NCBI RefSeq assembly: GCF_034344865.1
Contig: NZ_CP133774.1
Span: 1,550,001-1,614,000 of the forward strand
DNA: 64,000 nucleotides
Origin: Pseudomonas sp. 10S4
Lineage (GTDB): Bacteria; Pseudomonadota; Gammaproteobacteria; Pseudomonadales; Pseudomonadaceae
Reading direction: 5' to 3'
The position numbers were made by a program, and so were the translations under genes. The notes beneath the pieces are model-generated. The model saw only the letters and a list, made by a program, of their open reading frames with translations, had not been told where the DNA came from and did not search any database. Positions 1 through 10,016 of the stretch are shown here, in pieces. The first letter of the stretch is position 1. The number at the start of each line of letters is the position of its first letter.

Positions 1-595
1 TCAGCGGCGATTTTTCAGACGGCTTGAGGACCACCGAGTTACCGGTGGACAGCGCCGGGCCGAGTTTCCAGCAGGCCATCATCAACGGGAAGTTCCACGG
101 CACGATGGCTGCGACCACACCCACCGGCTCACGGGTCACCAGACCCAACTGATCGTGCGGGGTAGCGGCGACTTCGTCGTAGATCTTGTCGATGGCTTCA
201 CCGCTCCAGCTCAAGGCTTGCGCCGCGCCGGGAACGTCGATGTACAGGGAATCGCTGATCGGCTTGCCCATGTCCAGGGTTTCAAGCAGGGCCAGCTCTT
301 CGGCGTGCTGTTTCAGCAGGCCGGCGAAACGGATCATGGTGGCTTTGCGTTTGGTCGGCGCCAGGCGCGACCACGCGCCGGAATTGAAGGTGGCGCGGGC
401 GTTTTCCACAGCGCGCTGGGCATCGGCGGCGTCACAGCTGGCGATCTTGCCCAGCAGACGGCCATCGACCGGGCTGATGCACTCGAAGGTCTCACTGGAG
501 ACGGCATCGGTGTATTCGCCATTGATATAGGCGCGGCCTTCGATCTTCAGATCGCGAGCCCGTTGTTCCCAGTCGGCACGAGTCAGGGTGGTCAT
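1..595 (-). CDS. kauB: Aldehyde dehydrogenase (KauB/PuuC type), N-terminal part
   Basis: Runs off the left edge; the N-terminal 198 residues are present, starting at ATG 595. They carry the family features of NAD(P)+ aldehyde dehydrogenases: a 'YINGEYTDA' strand, 'ETLDMGKP' and the cofactor-binding 'VPWNFPLMMACWKLGPAL'. The catalytic Cys and Glu lie outside the window. Synteny with the cupin gene and rpmGB matches P. aeruginosa PA5312, described as a 4-guanidinobutyraldehyde/gamma-glutamyl-aminobutyraldehyde dehydrogenase in arginine and polyamine catabolism. The substrate is therefore inferred from position and similarity, not from seen catalytic residues. Confidence 0.85.
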   Translation of the reverse strand, partial: MTTLTRADWEQRARDLKIEGRAYINGEYTDAVSSETFECISPVDGRLLGKIASCDAADAQRAVENARATFNSGAWSRLAPTKRKATMIRFAGLLKQHAEELALLETLDMGKPISDSLYIDVPGAAQALSWSGEAIDKIYDEVAATPHDQLGLVTREPVGVVAAIVPWNFPLMMACWKLGPALSTGNSVVLKPSEKSPL

Positions 596-831
596 ACGAG
601 TGTCCTCCTCTTGTTGAATACGAGTGCCCCGCGTTCTTCGCGGGTGCTGTCAGGAATTCTGCCCGGCCAGCCTGCTATCGGCCCAAGGCACCTGCCACCC
701 TAAACCAGTGGCCGGGGTTGTATCAATATATTTGACACAAGGTCGGCAAACGGCCTTGCAGTGTTCATTTTAATAAACATAGACTTTGGGTCTTTTCAGC
801 CATCGCGCCGCAATCACGGGGAATTACAACA

Positions 832-1194
832 ATGAATATCCAGGATGTCGTCGACTTCAGCCAAGCCACCACGCAGCCTGATCGCTATCGGCCAGACCCG
901 GCAAAAGTCCTCAAGGGCGACCCAGAGCAAGCGGTGTACAACCACTACAACAGCCCGTGCGGCCAGATGAGCGCCGGCGTGTGGGAAGGCGAAATTGGCC
1001 AGTGGCTGGTGAATTACACCGAGCATGAATACTGCGAGATTGTTCAGGGCGTGTCGGTGCTGCGCGATAACGATGGCAACAGCAAAACGCTACGGGCGGG
1101 TGATCGCTTTGTCATTCCGGCGGGCTTCCGGGGTACGTGGGAAGTGCTGGAGGCGTGCCGCAAGATTTATGTGGTGTTTGAACAGAAGGCCTAA
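832..1194 (+). CDS. Cupin domain protein (DUF861-like)
   Basis: 120 residues with no signal peptide, forming a small single-domain cupin. The region 'TEHEYCEIVQGVSVLRD' followed by 'GDRFVIPAGFRGTWEVLE' is the typical EutQ/DUF861 cupin pattern: a Glu-rich first motif, then a G-D-x-F-x-I-P-x-G turn. It is divergent from the aldehyde dehydrogenase gene, with about 235 bp between them that must hold both promoters. The equivalent P. aeruginosa position (PA5314 neighbourhood) also has a small cupin. Members are thought to bind amine or sugar metabolites, so a role in the same amine catabolism is plausible but inferred. Confidence 0.8.
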   Translation: MNIQDVVDFSQATTQPDRYRPDPAKVLKGDPEQAVYNHYNSPCGQMSAGVWEGEIGQWLVNYTEHEYCEIVQGVSVLRDNDGNSKTLRAGDRFVIPAGFRGTWEVLEACRKIYVVFEQKA

Positions 1195-1216
1195 AGATTT
1201 TTGTTGTCTGGGCCGG

Positions 1217-1304
1217 CCTCTTCGCGGGCAAGTCGAATCGTCGCACCGCTCGCTCCTACAGGTCATACGCGATCCCCTGTAGGAGCGAGGCTTGCCCGCG
1301 AAGG
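1217..1304. repeat. REPIN (inverted pair of REP sequences)
   Basis: Two inverted copies of the Pseudomonas REP motif (CTTCGCGGGCAAG... and GTAGGAGCGAGGCTTGCCC) flank a short spacer. The left arm is imperfect: extra bases separate the GGGCAAG and CGCTCCTAC parts. The element sits between the cupin gene and the rpmG terminator. Confidence 0.85.
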
Positions 1305-1341
1305 CATCCTGACAGGCAACGCATAACCCACAGGCAACAAA

Positions 1342-1372
1342 AAAGGCCCGTATCTCGCGATACGGGCCTTTT
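1342..1372 (-). terminator. Rho-independent terminator of rpmBG
   Basis: Perfect stem GGCCCGTATC/GATACGGGCC with a TCGC loop, flanked by A and T runs. It lies 21 bp beyond the rpmG stop and can also serve plus-strand transcripts from the cupin gene. Confidence 0.9.
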
Positions 1373-1392
1373 TCATAAGTCGGAAAAATCAA

Positions 1393-1548
1393 TTACTTGA
1401 TTTTGCCTTCCTTGTAGATCACGTGCTTACGAACAACCGGATCAAATTTCTTGATCTCGATTTTGTCCGGAGTAGTACGCTTGTTTTTGTCGGTAGTGTA
1501 GAAGTGACCAGTACCGGCGCTCGAAATCAAACGAATCAATTCACGCAT
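1393..1548 (-). CDS. rpmG: 50S ribosomal protein L33
   Basis: 51 residues, the normal length for L33, starting '[19 protein letters not shown]' and ending 'YKEGKIK'. It contains the family pattern [20 protein letters not shown]. This is the zinc-independent (C-minus) form, because the Cys pairs of the zinc-ribbon paralogues are absent. A Shine-Dalgarno-like AGGGAG lies just upstream. It is 11 bp downstream of rpmB in one operon and is followed by a strong terminator. Confidence 0.97.
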   Translation of the reverse strand: MRELIRLISSAGTGHFYTTDKNKRTTPDKIEIKKFDPVVRKHVIYKEGKIK

Positions 1549-1559
1549 GATTAGCTCCC

Positions 1560-1793
1560 TTAGATCTTGCCGGCTTTGCGGATTTCGGCCAGCACGACAG
1601 TGATGCCACGCTTGTCGATAATACGCATGCCTTTGGCAGATACGCGCAGACGCACGAAACGTTTCTCTTCTTCAACCCAGAAGCGGTGATGCTGCAGGTT
1701 CGGCAGGAAACGACGACGGGTTTTGTTGTTTGCGTGGGAAATGTTATTCCCAGTCACCGGACCCTTACCGGTAACTTGACATACTCTCGACAT
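1560..1793 (-). CDS. rpmB: 50S ribosomal protein L28
   Basis: 77 residues, full length for L28, beginning '[17 protein letters not shown]' with the hallmark [16 protein letters not shown] segment and the C-terminal basic [15 protein letters not shown]. It is the first gene of the rpmB–rpmG operon. The leader is about 140 nt and contains short inverted repeats (1820–1836 and 1860–1872) that could form structure near the start codon. Confidence 0.97.
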   Translation of the reverse strand: MSRVCQVTGKGPVTGNNISHANNKTRRRFLPNLQHHRFWVEEEKRFVRLRVSAKGMRIIDKRGITVVLAEIRKAGKI

Positions 1794-1941
1794 GCCTCAG
1801 CCCTCTAAAACCACATGCCCAACCCGGCATGGGTTGGCCGCTTAATCTCTCAGTCATTTGGCGCCAGGCGCCGCGTTTCTTTAGAGGTCTTACCGGCTAC
1901 ACCTACAGTGAAGGAACCGGGCCCCTAGAAAAGAGCGCTGC

Positions 1942-1970
1942 TTTATACCAGAAAGACCTCAGAGCAACAA
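1942..1970 (-). promoter_or_regulatory. Predicted sigma-70 promoter of rpmBG
   Basis: On the minus strand TTGTTG (1970–1965) is separated by exactly 17 bp from TATAAA (1947–1942). It is upstream of rpmB with a leader of roughly 140 nt. It was chosen by eye, but spacing and both hexamers are close to consensus. Confidence 0.65.
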
Positions 1971-2239
1971 CATTCAGTGTGCGATGAATTCACAAAAAGC
2001 CCATTTTCCTGGCCACGAGCGCCTTGGACAAAGGCTATCGTCGATGGTGACCGCTCGTCGCAGAGCATCGGCCAACACGCCAATTCGAAGGTTTCCTCAT
2101 CCACCGCACAACCAAAACTGGCGCCTATAGTCCCCCCAAAATGAAAAAGGGGATAGTCATTTGCAAAAGAGCCCACTAGGGTAGGCCTTTTCCAGACTGC
2201 ACTTGCAGATGGGCCTTCGATCTGTAAAGGAATCCGACC

Positions 2240-3825
2240 ATGCGCCTCGCTGCACTCCCCCTCTTGCTTGCCCCCTGCTGCTGAGCCCGCTGGCCCACGC
2301 CGCCGCCCTCACCGTCTGCACCGAGGCCAGCCCCGAAGGGTTCGACGTGGTGCAATACAACTCGCTGACTACCACCAATGCCTCGGCCGATGTGCTGATG
2401 AACACTTTGGTGAACTTCGATACAGCCAGCGGCAAAGTGGTCGCCAGCCTAGCGGATAGCTGGGAAGTCACGCCCGACGGCCTGAGCTACGTCTTCAAAT
2501 TGCATCCACAAGTAAAATTCCACAAAACCGAGTACTTCAGCCCGACTCGCGACTTGAGCGCCGAAGACGTGAAGTTCAGCTTCGACCGCCAGCTCGACCC
2601 GGCCAACCCGTGGCACAAAGTCGCCCAAAGTGGCTTCCCGCACGCGCAGTCGATGCAACTGCCGGCGCTGATCAAAAAGATCGACGCCCTCGATCCGCTG
2701 ACCGTGCGCTTCACCCTCGATCATCCGGACTCGACCTTCCTTGCGACCCTGACCATGGGCTTCGCGTCGATCTATTCGGCCGAATACGCCGACCAGTTGA
2801 TGAAGGCCGGCACCCCGGAGCAGCTCAACAGCCAGCCGATCGGCAGTGGCCCGTTCATCTTTACGCGCTTCCAGAAAGACGTGGCGATTCGCTACAAGGC
2901 CAACCGCGACTACTTCGGCGGCAAGCCGTCGGTGGACCCGTTGATCTTCGCGATTACCCCGGACGCCAACGTGCGCTTGCAGAAATTGCGCCGCAACGAG
3001 TGCCAGATCGCCCTGTCGCCCAAGCCTCTGGATGTGGTGGCCGCGCGGCAAGAACCAGCGCTGAAAGTGGAAAAGACTGACGCCTTCATGACCGCATTCG
3101 TCGGCATCAACAGTCAGCATCCACCGCTGGACAAGCCCGAAGTCCGCCAGGCGATCAACCTCGCCTTCGACAAGGCCAACTACATCAAGGCCGTGTTCGA
3201 AGACACCGCCGAAGCGGCGAACGGTCCTTACCCGCCTAACACCTGGAGCTACGCCAAAGGCTTGCCGGGTTATCCGCACGACGTGGCAAAGGCCAAGGCA
3301 TTGATGGCCAAGGCCGGGCTCAAGGACGGTTTCCAGACCACCATCTGGACCCGCCCTTCCGGCAGTTTGCTGAACCCCAACCCGAGCCTCGGCCCGCAAC
3401 TGCTGCAATCCGACTTGGCGGAAATCGGCATTCAAGCTGAAATCCGGGTGATCGAATGGGGCGAACTGATCCGTCGCGCCAAGGCCGGCGAGCATGACCT
3501 GCTGTTCATGGGCTGGGCCGGCGACAACGGCGACCCGGACAACTTCCTCACGCCGCAGTTTTCCTGCGCCGCGGTCAAATCCGGGACTAACTTCGCCCGT
3601 TACTGCAACCAGGACCTGGACAAGCTGATCAGCGCTGGCAAGACCACCAGCGAGCAAGGTGTGCGCACCAAGCTCTACGAACAGGCCCAGGCGCAGATTC
3701 AGCAGCAGGCGCTGTGGCTGCCTTTGGCGCACCCGACTGCTTTCGCGTTGACGCGCAAAGATGTGCAGGGTTACTCGGCAAGCCCGTTTGGCCGGCAGGA
3801 CTATTCGAAGGTCAGCATCAAGTAG
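2240..3825 (+). CDS. Periplasmic peptide-binding protein (SBP family 5), signal peptide frameshifted
   Basis: Extracellular solute-binding protein of a DppA/OppA-type ABC transporter. The mature part reads from 'AALTVCTEASPEGFDVVQYNS' with the family pattern 'FHKTEYFSPTRDLSAEDVKFSFDR' to the C-terminus. The natural start is ATG 2240, 9 bp after AAGGA, giving MRLAALPLLLAP before a stop; adding one C in the CCCCC run (2265–2269 region) joins it to LLLSPLAHA and the mature protein, a normal Sec signal peptide. As given, the open frame instead runs from TTG 2203 without a proper signal sequence. It sits where P. aeruginosa has dppA5 (PA5317). No permease genes are adjacent. Confidence 0.85.
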
Positions 3826-3844
3826 AAACCATGGGAGCGGCTTT

Positions 3845-3939
3845 TGTGGCGAGGGAGCTTGCTCCCGCTTGAGTGCGCAGCGCTCACAAGATCTTTGGGG
3901 CCGCTACGCAGCCCAGCGGGAGCAAGCTCCCTCGCCACA
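3845..3939. repeat. REPIN (TGTGGCGAGGGAGCTTGCTCCC type)
   Basis: Long near-perfect inverted repeat: TGTGGCGAGGGAGCTTGCTC at the left and its reverse complement at the right, around a spacer of about 45 bp. It sits between the convergent 3' ends of the binding-protein gene and radC. Confidence 0.88.
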
Positions 3940-3968
3940 AAAGCTCGCTCCCAGCGCCTTACACCCCG

Positions 3969-4643
3969 CTACATCCAGCCGTACTCGGCCATGGACAGCG
4001 GATCACCATCCCCAATGATGAAATGGTCGAGCACTCGCACATCAATCAGCTCCAACGCCTCTTGCAGGCGCTTGGTCAGCATTCGGTCGGCCTGACTGGG
4101 GTCGGTGTTGCCCGATGGGTGGTTGTGGCACAGGATCAGCGCTGCGGCGTTGTGAGCCAGGGCGCGCTTGACCACCTGCCGCGGATAAACACTGGTGCTG
4201 TCGATGGAGCCACGAAACAGCGCTTCAAACGCCAGTACCCGGTGCTTGGAATCCAGAAACAGACAACCGAACACCTCGTGGGGCTCATGGCGCAGCATGG
4301 CCTTGAGGTAGTCGCGTACCGCCAAAGGACTCTCCAGCACCGAATCCCGGCGTAATCGCTCGGCCAGATGCCGCCGGGCCATCTCCAGCACCGCCTGCAA
4401 CTGGGCGAACTTTGCCGGACCCAAGCCCAATTGGCTGCTGAAGGCCCGTAGATCGGCCTCCAGTAAAGTGCGCAGACTGCCGAATTGACTCAACAGGTGT
4501 CGCGCCAGGTCTACCGCGCTTTTGCCGGACACGCCGGTCCGTAGAAAGATTGCCAGCAGCTCAGCATCAGAAAGACTCGCCGAACCTTGTTCAAGAAGCT
4601 TCTCTCGCGGCCGCTCTGCTGCCGGCCAATCGCGAATGCTCAT
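3969..4643 (-). CDS. radC: RadC family protein (JAB/MPN metalloprotease fold)
   Basis: 224 residues, full length. The N-terminus '[20 protein letters not shown]' leads into a helix-hairpin-helix region (about residues 20–90). The C-terminal JAMM domain shows the zinc motif '[16 protein letters not shown]' (H-x-H ... D). The start ATG 4643 follows GGAGGTGC. It is transcribed divergently from coaBC. Despite the name, a DNA repair role is not established for the family; the metal site suggests an isopeptidase-like hydrolase. Confidence 0.95.
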   Translation of the reverse strand: MSIRDWPAAERPREKLLEQGSASLSDAELLAIFLRTGVSGKSAVDLARHLLSQFGSLRTLLEADLRAFSSQLGLGPAKFAQLQAVLEMARRHLAERLRRDSVLESPLAVRDYLKAMLRHEPHEVFGCLFLDSKHRVLAFEALFRGSIDSTSVYPRQVVKRALAHNAAALILCHNHPSGNTDPSQADRMLTKRLQEALELIDVRVLDHFIIGDGDPLSMAEYGWM

Positions 4644-4778
4644 AGCACCTCCATGTCTGTGGGCGCCGCTGTTCCGTAGCGGTCGCTGTGATATCGTAGC
4701 CCATCTTTTTTGCGGGCGAATTCATCCCTGGGGAGGGGGTTTCGCCATGCAGTCATCAACGAAATGAAAGGCAGACCT

Positions 4779-5987
4779 ATGCAGCGGCTGTATCGGAAAC
4801 GCATCGTTCTGGGCGTCGGTGGCGGTATTGCTGCCTACAAGAGCGCCGACCTGGTTCGCCGCCTGATCGATCAGGGCGCCGAAGTGCGCGTGGTCATGAC
4901 CCGTGGCGGCAGCGAGTTCATTACCCCGCTGACCATGCAGGCCTTGTCCGGGCACCCGGTCCACCTCGATCTGCTGGACCCGGCGGCCGAAGCCGCCATG
5001 GGCCACATCGAGCTGGCCAAATGGGCCGACCTGGTGCTGATCGCCCCTGCCACCGCAGACTTGATCGCCCGCTTGGCCCAAGGCATTGCCAATGACCTGC
5101 TGACCACCTTGGTGCTGGCCACCGACGCCGTGGTCGCCGTTGCACCGGCGATGAACCAGGCCATGTGGCGCGACCCGGCGACCCAAGCCAACCTGCAATT
5201 GCTCGAAAGCCGTGGCTTCAAGTCCTTTGGTCCAGCCTCCGGCAGCCAGGCCTGCGGCGACGTCGGCATGGGCCGCATGCTCGAAGCCACCGACCTCGCC
5301 CAGTGCGCGGCAGACTGCTTCCAGCGTCAGGCACTGACCGGCAAACACGTACTGATTACCGCCGGCCCGACCCAGGAAAACATCGACCCGGTGCGCTACA
5401 TCACCAACCACAGCTCCGGCAAAATGGGCTTTGCCCTGGCCGAAGCCGCAGTGGAAGCCGGCGCCCGCGTAACGCTGATCACCGGCCCGGTGCACCTGCC
5501 GACCCCGGATCGCGTCACCCGCATCGATGTGGTCAGCGCCCGCGACATGCTCGCCGCCTGTGAAGCCGCGATCCCTTGCGACCTGTTCATTGCTTCGGCA
5601 GCGGTCGCGGACTACCGCCCGGAAGTCGTCGCCCCACAGAAACTCAAGAAAGACCCTACGAACGGCGACGGCTTGTTGCTACAGATGGTGCGTAACCCAG
5701 ACATCCTGGCCACCATCGCCACGCGCCCCGACCGTCCGTTCAGTGTCGGTTTCGCCGCCGAAACCGAACACCTGCTCGATTACGCTGCGCGCAAGTTGAA
5801 AGACAAGAACCTCGATTTGATCGTCGCCAATGACGTCGCCAACCCGAGTATTGGCTTCAACAGCGAAGAAAACGCCTGCAGCGTGATCGATCGTGAATTG
5901 CACGCCACACTTTTCGCCCAGACCAGCAAGAGCAAGATTGCTCGCCAGCTGATCACTTTTATCGCCGACCGTCTGAACCAGGTTTAA
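4779..5987 (+). CDS. coaBC: Bifunctional phosphopantothenoylcysteine decarboxylase / phosphopantothenate–cysteine ligase
   Basis: 402 residues, full length. It catalyses two consecutive steps of coenzyme A synthesis. The N-terminal FMN-dependent CoaC part has '[18 protein letters not shown]', the active-site His in '[20 protein letters not shown]' and 'APAMNQAMW'. The C-terminal CoaB part has '[18 protein letters not shown]' and the Lys-rich 'KLKKDPT'. ATG 4779 gives the usual '[10 protein letters not shown]' start after AAAGGCAG; earlier in-frame starts at 4764 (ATG) and 4710 (TTG) are less likely. dut begins 5 bp after the stop. Confidence 0.96.
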   Translation: MQRLYRKRIVLGVGGGIAAYKSADLVRRLIDQGAEVRVVMTRGGSEFITPLTMQALSGHPVHLDLLDPAAEAAMGHIELAKWADLVLIAPATADLIARLAQGIANDLLTTLVLATDAVVAVAPAMNQAMWRDPATQANLQLLESRGFKSFGPASGSQACGDVGMGRMLEATDLAQCAADCFQRQALTGKHVLITAGPTQENIDPVRYITNHSSGKMGFALAEAAVEAGARVTLITGPVHLPTPDRVTRIDVVSARDMLAACEAAIPCDLFIASAAVADYRPEVVAPQKLKKDPTNGDGLLLQMVRNPDILATIATRPDRPFSVGFAAETEHLLDYAARKLKDKNLDLIVANDVANPSIGFNSEENACSVIDRELHATLFAQTSKSKIARQLITFIADRLNQV

Positions 5988-5992
5988 TTTAC

Positions 5993-6448
5993 ATGCACGC
6001 TTTGCAAGCCAAGATCCTCGACCCCCGCATCGGCACCGACTTCCCGCTGCCGCAGTACGCCACCCCAGGCTCCGCCGGCCTCGACCTGCGCGCCATGCTG
6101 GAAAAAGACACCGTGATCAAGCCGGGCGAAACCCTGCTGATCCCGACCGGCCTGTCCGTCTACATCGGCGATCCAGGCCTGGCGGCGCTGATTCTGCCGC
6201 GCTCAGGCCTGGGCCATAAGCACGGCATCGTGCTGGGCAACCTGGTCGGCCTGATCGACTCCGATTACCAGGGTCCACTGATGGTTTCGTGCTGGAACCG
6301 TGGCCAGACCGATTTCAACATGGTGGTCGGCGAGCGTCTGGCTCAACTGGTTTTGGTGCCGGTAGTTCAAGCGCACTTCGAAATGGTCGAAGAGTTCGTT
6401 GAGACCGAGCGTGGCGCTGGTGGTTTTGGTCACTCGGGCAGCCATTGA
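5993..6448 (+). CDS. dut: Deoxyuridine 5'-triphosphate nucleotidohydrolase
   Basis: 151 residues, a standard trimeric dUTPase that hydrolyses dUTP to dUMP and pyrophosphate, keeping uracil out of DNA and feeding dTMP synthesis. The five family motifs are present: '[11 protein letters not shown]', '[11 protein letters not shown]', 'GLIDSDYQG', '[12 protein letters not shown]' and the P-loop-like C-terminal '[10 protein letters not shown]'. It is tightly coupled to coaBC, the common gammaproteobacterial order. Confidence 0.97.
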   Translation: MHALQAKILDPRIGTDFPLPQYATPGSAGLDLRAMLEKDTVIKPGETLLIPTGLSVYIGDPGLAALILPRSGLGHKHGIVLGNLVGLIDSDYQGPLMVSCWNRGQTDFNMVVGERLAQLVLVPVVQAHFEMVEEFVETERGAGGFGHSGSH

Positions 6449-6461
6449 TTCACAGGTGATC

Positions 6462-6577
6462 CTGTGGCGAGCGAGCTTGCTCGCGCTGGGCTGCGAAGCG
6501 GCCCCAAAAACTTTGTAAGTCATTACCGATTTTGTGAGTGCTGCGCACTCAAGCGGGAGCAAGCTCCCTCGCCACAG
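6462..6577. repeat. REP pair between dut and algC
   Basis: CTGTGGCGAGCGAGCTTGCTCGC at the left and the inverse GCGGGAGCAAGCTCCCTCGCCACAG at the right. The arms belong to slightly different REP variants, so the element is imperfect. The rest of the 345-bp gap before algC shows no gene and presumably carries the algC promoter. Confidence 0.8.
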
Positions 6578-6793
6578 ATGCTCTGTATGCTGGAAATTGC
6601 ACAGACGTCATCTGAAAGGTTTATCACTGCAAATCAAGGTTTTGGCCGGCCAAATGCTTGCTGAAGACGGTGGCATGGCCTTTACACACCACGAACTCTC
6701 TGTGGAAAACGCCGTCATACCCTTCAGTTTGAGCCTGTCGACCCGTAGTTCACAGGCAGGTCCAGCCACTTTCGAAATGGAGCATTCCCACAG

Positions 6794-8191
6794 ATGAGCA
6801 GCCCAGCCCAAGTCGCACCGAAGTTCCCCGACAGTATCTTCCGCGCCTACGACATTCGCGGCACCGTCCCGGAATTCTTGAACGCTGAAACCGCTTACTG
6901 GCTCGGCCGCGCTATCGGCGCCCAGAGCCTGGCCCAGGACGAACCAAACGTTTCCGTTGGCCGCGACGGCCGCCTCTCCGGCCCCGAGCTGGTCGAACGC
7001 CTGATTCAAGGCCTGGCCGACAGCGGTTGCCACGTCAGCGACGTCGGCCTGGTGCCAACGCCAGCCCTGTATTACGCCGCCAACGTACTGGCCGGCAAAT
7101 CCGGCGTCATGCTCACCGGCAGCCACAACCCGTCGAACTACAACGGTTTCAAGATCGTTATCGCTGGCGATACTTTGGCCAACGAACAAATCCAGGCCCT
7201 GCACGAACGCCTCAAGACCAACAACCTGAGCAGCGGCAAGGGCAGCATCACCAAGGTCGAGATCCTCGATCGCTACAACACTGAGATCGTCCAGGACATC
7301 AAACTCGCCCGCCGCCTCAAAGTGGTGGTCGATTGCGGTAACGGCGCGGCCGGCGTGATCGCCCCGCAGTTGATCGAAGCGCTGAATTGCGAAGTGATCC
7401 CGCTGTTCTGCGAGGTCGACGGCAACTTCCCGAACCACCACCCGGATCCGGGCAAGCCTGAAAACCTGGTCGACCTGATCGCCAAGGTCAAGGAAACCAA
7501 CGCTGACATCGGCCTGGCCTTCGACGGCGACGGCGACCGCGTCGGCGTGGTGACCAACACCGGCAGCATCGTCTTCCCCGACCGCCTGTTGATGTTGTTC
7601 GCCCGCGACGTACTGGCACGCAACCCGGACGCGGAAATCATCTTCGACGTCAAATGCACCCGCCGCCTGACCCCGCTGATCAAGGAATACGGCGGTCGTC
7701 CGCTAATGTGGAAGACCGGTCACTCGTTGATCAAAAAGAAAATGAAACAAACCGGCGCCCTGTTGGCCGGCGAAATGAGCGGGCATATCTTCTTCAAGGA
7801 GCGCTGGTTCGGTTTCGACGATGGCATTTACAGCGCCGCGCGGCTGCTGGAGATCCTCAGCAAGGAAAAATCCACCGCGGAGGAGCTGTTTGCGACCTTC
7901 CCGAACGATATTTCTACGCCTGAAATCAATATCCATGTGACCGAAGAGAGCAAATTCAGCATCATTGATGCATTGCACGACGCGAAGTGGGGCGAAGGCG
8001 CCAACCTGACCACCATTGACGGCGTGCGAGTCGACTACGCCAAAGGCTGGGGCCTGGTGCGCGCATCCAACACCACGCCGGTGCTGGTGCTGCGCTTCGA
8101 GGCCGATGACGAGGCTGAATTGCAGCGCATCAAGGACGTGTTCCACGCCCAACTGAAACGTGTTGCCCCTGATCTCCAACTACCGTTCTGA
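6794..8191 (+). CDS. algC: Phosphomannomutase / phosphoglucomutase
   Basis: 465 residues. It interconverts mannose-6-P/mannose-1-P and glucose-6-P/glucose-1-P for alginate, LPS and other polysaccharides. The phosphoserine loop 'GVMLTGSHNPSNYNG' places the catalytic Ser at residue 110. The metal loop 'AFDGDGDRVG' is near residue 245, the sugar-binding 'GEMSGHIF' is near 335, and the C-terminal phosphate-binding 'VRASNTTPVLVLRFEA' is present. It lies directly upstream of argB with a 24-bp gap, as in other Pseudomonas. Confidence 0.96.
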   Translation: MSSPAQVAPKFPDSIFRAYDIRGTVPEFLNAETAYWLGRAIGAQSLAQDEPNVSVGRDGRLSGPELVERLIQGLADSGCHVSDVGLVPTPALYYAANVLAGKSGVMLTGSHNPSNYNGFKIVIAGDTLANEQIQALHERLKTNNLSSGKGSITKVEILDRYNTEIVQDIKLARRLKVVVDCGNGAAGVIAPQLIEALNCEVIPLFCEVDGNFPNHHPDPGKPENLVDLIAKVKETNADIGLAFDGDGDRVGVVTNTGSIVFPDRLLMLFARDVLARNPDAEIIFDVKCTRRLTPLIKEYGGRPLMWKTGHSLIKKKMKQTGALLAGEMSGHIFFKERWFGFDDGIYSAARLLEILSKEKSTAEELFATFPNDISTPEINIHVTEESKFSIIDALHDAKWGEGANLTTIDGVRVDYAKGWGLVRASNTTPVLVLRFEADDEAELQRIKDVFHAQLKRVAPDLQLPF

Positions 8192-8215
8192 TTTTTTGAT
8201 GCACCGGAGCCCTGA

Positions 8216-9121
<906 letters not shown>

Positions 9122-9136
9122 GCGATAGCGCATACA

Positions 9137-9174
9137 AAAGACCCCGCTCAGCCTGGCTGAGCGGGGTCTTTTTT
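9137..9174 (+). terminator. Rho-independent terminator after argB
   Basis: Stem GACCCCGCTCAGCC/GGCTGAGCGGGGTC with a short loop, preceded by an A run and followed by six T. It lies 16 bp past the argB stop. Confidence 0.92.
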
Positions 9175-9187
9175 GCCTGCGATCCCT

Positions 9188-9282
9188 TGTGGGAGCGAGG
9201 CTTGCCCGCGAAAGCGGTGTATCAGTCAACGAAGATGTCGAATGTGACGGCCTCTTCGCGGGCAAGCCTCGCTCCTACACAG
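9188..9282. repeat. REPIN between argB and pyrE
   Basis: TGTGGGAGCGAGGCTTGCCC...GCGAA and the inverse TTCGCGGGCAAGCCTCGCTC arms surround the conserved GCGGTGTATCAG-type spacer also seen at 23865–23955. It lies between convergent genes. Confidence 0.9.
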
Positions 9283-9289
9283 GTCGGTG

Positions 9290-9934
9290 TTACACGCCAA
9301 ACTGGGCTCGGTAGGCTTCAACCGCCGGCAAATGCTGCTTGAGCTGCGGATCATCCGCCAGGAACTGCAGGACCTGGTTCAGCGAAACAATGCTGATCAC
9401 CGGAATGCCGAAGTCACGCTCCACTTCCTGGATAGCCGACAACTCGCCGTTGCCTCGCTCCTGACGGTTCAGCGCGATCAGCACGCCGGCGGCCTTGGCA
9501 CCGTCCTGGGAAGCGATGATCTGCATCACTTCGCGGATCGCGGTGCCAGCGGTGATCACGTCGTCGATGATCAGCACGTCGCCGGCCAATGGGGCGCCGA
9601 CCAGGCTGCCGCCTTCGCCGTGGGCCTTGGCTTCCTTGCGGTTGAAGCACCATGGCAGGTCACGGCCGTGATGTTCGGCCAATGCCACCGCGGTAGTCGC
9701 CGCCAACGGGATGCCTTTGTACGCCGGGCCAAACAGAACGTCGAAGGGAATGCCGCTCTCGACAATGGCTGCCGCGTAGAAACGACCCAGCTGCGCCAAG
9801 GCCGAACCGGTGTTGAACAGGCCGGCATTGAAGAAGTAAGGACTGGTACGTCCGGACTTCAGGGTGAACTCACCGAAGCGCAAAACGCCGCGATCGATGG
9901 CAAAACGAATGAAATCGCGCTGATACGCTTGCAT
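9290..9934 (-). CDS. pyrE: Orotate phosphoribosyltransferase
   Basis: 214 residues from ATG 9934 ('[20 protein letters not shown]'). It makes orotidine-5'-phosphate from orotate and PRPP in pyrimidine synthesis. Evidence: '[20 protein letters not shown]', '[12 protein letters not shown]', and the PRPP-binding loop '[16 protein letters not shown]'. The frame remains open 7 codons upstream, but the chosen start gives the usual family N-terminus. Divergent from crc, as in P. aeruginosa. Confidence 0.96.
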   Translation of the reverse strand: MQAYQRDFIRFAIDRGVLRFGEFTLKSGRTSPYFFNAGLFNTGSALAQLGRFYAAAIVESGIPFDVLFGPAYKGIPLAATTAVALAEHHGRDLPWCFNRKEAKAHGEGGSLVGAPLAGDVLIIDDVITAGTAIREVMQIIASQDGAKAAGVLIALNRQERGNGELSAIQEVERDFGIPVISIVSLNQVLQFLADDPQLKQHLPAVEAYRAQFGV

Positions 9935-9979
9935 GAAAAAAACCCCAAATACCACGGATTTAGCTAATTAGGTTGACGC

Positions 9980-9994
9980 CGTGTATCATACACG
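9980..9994. promoter_or_regulatory. Perfect 15-bp palindrome between pyrE and crc
   Basis: CGTGTAT-C-ATACACG is a perfect inverted repeat centred in the 82-bp divergent region and overlaps likely promoter elements (a TTGACG hexamer begins at 9973). It could be an operator or simply overlapping -10 regions. No regulator can be named from sequence. Confidence 0.4.
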
Positions 9995-10016
9995 CACGCG
10001 ATTTTTGGGGCCATTT

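Noticed and set aside
1943..2176. A 77-codon minus-strand open frame upstream of rpmB
   Set aside because: No ribosome site or resemblance, and it overlaps the predicted rpmBG promoter.
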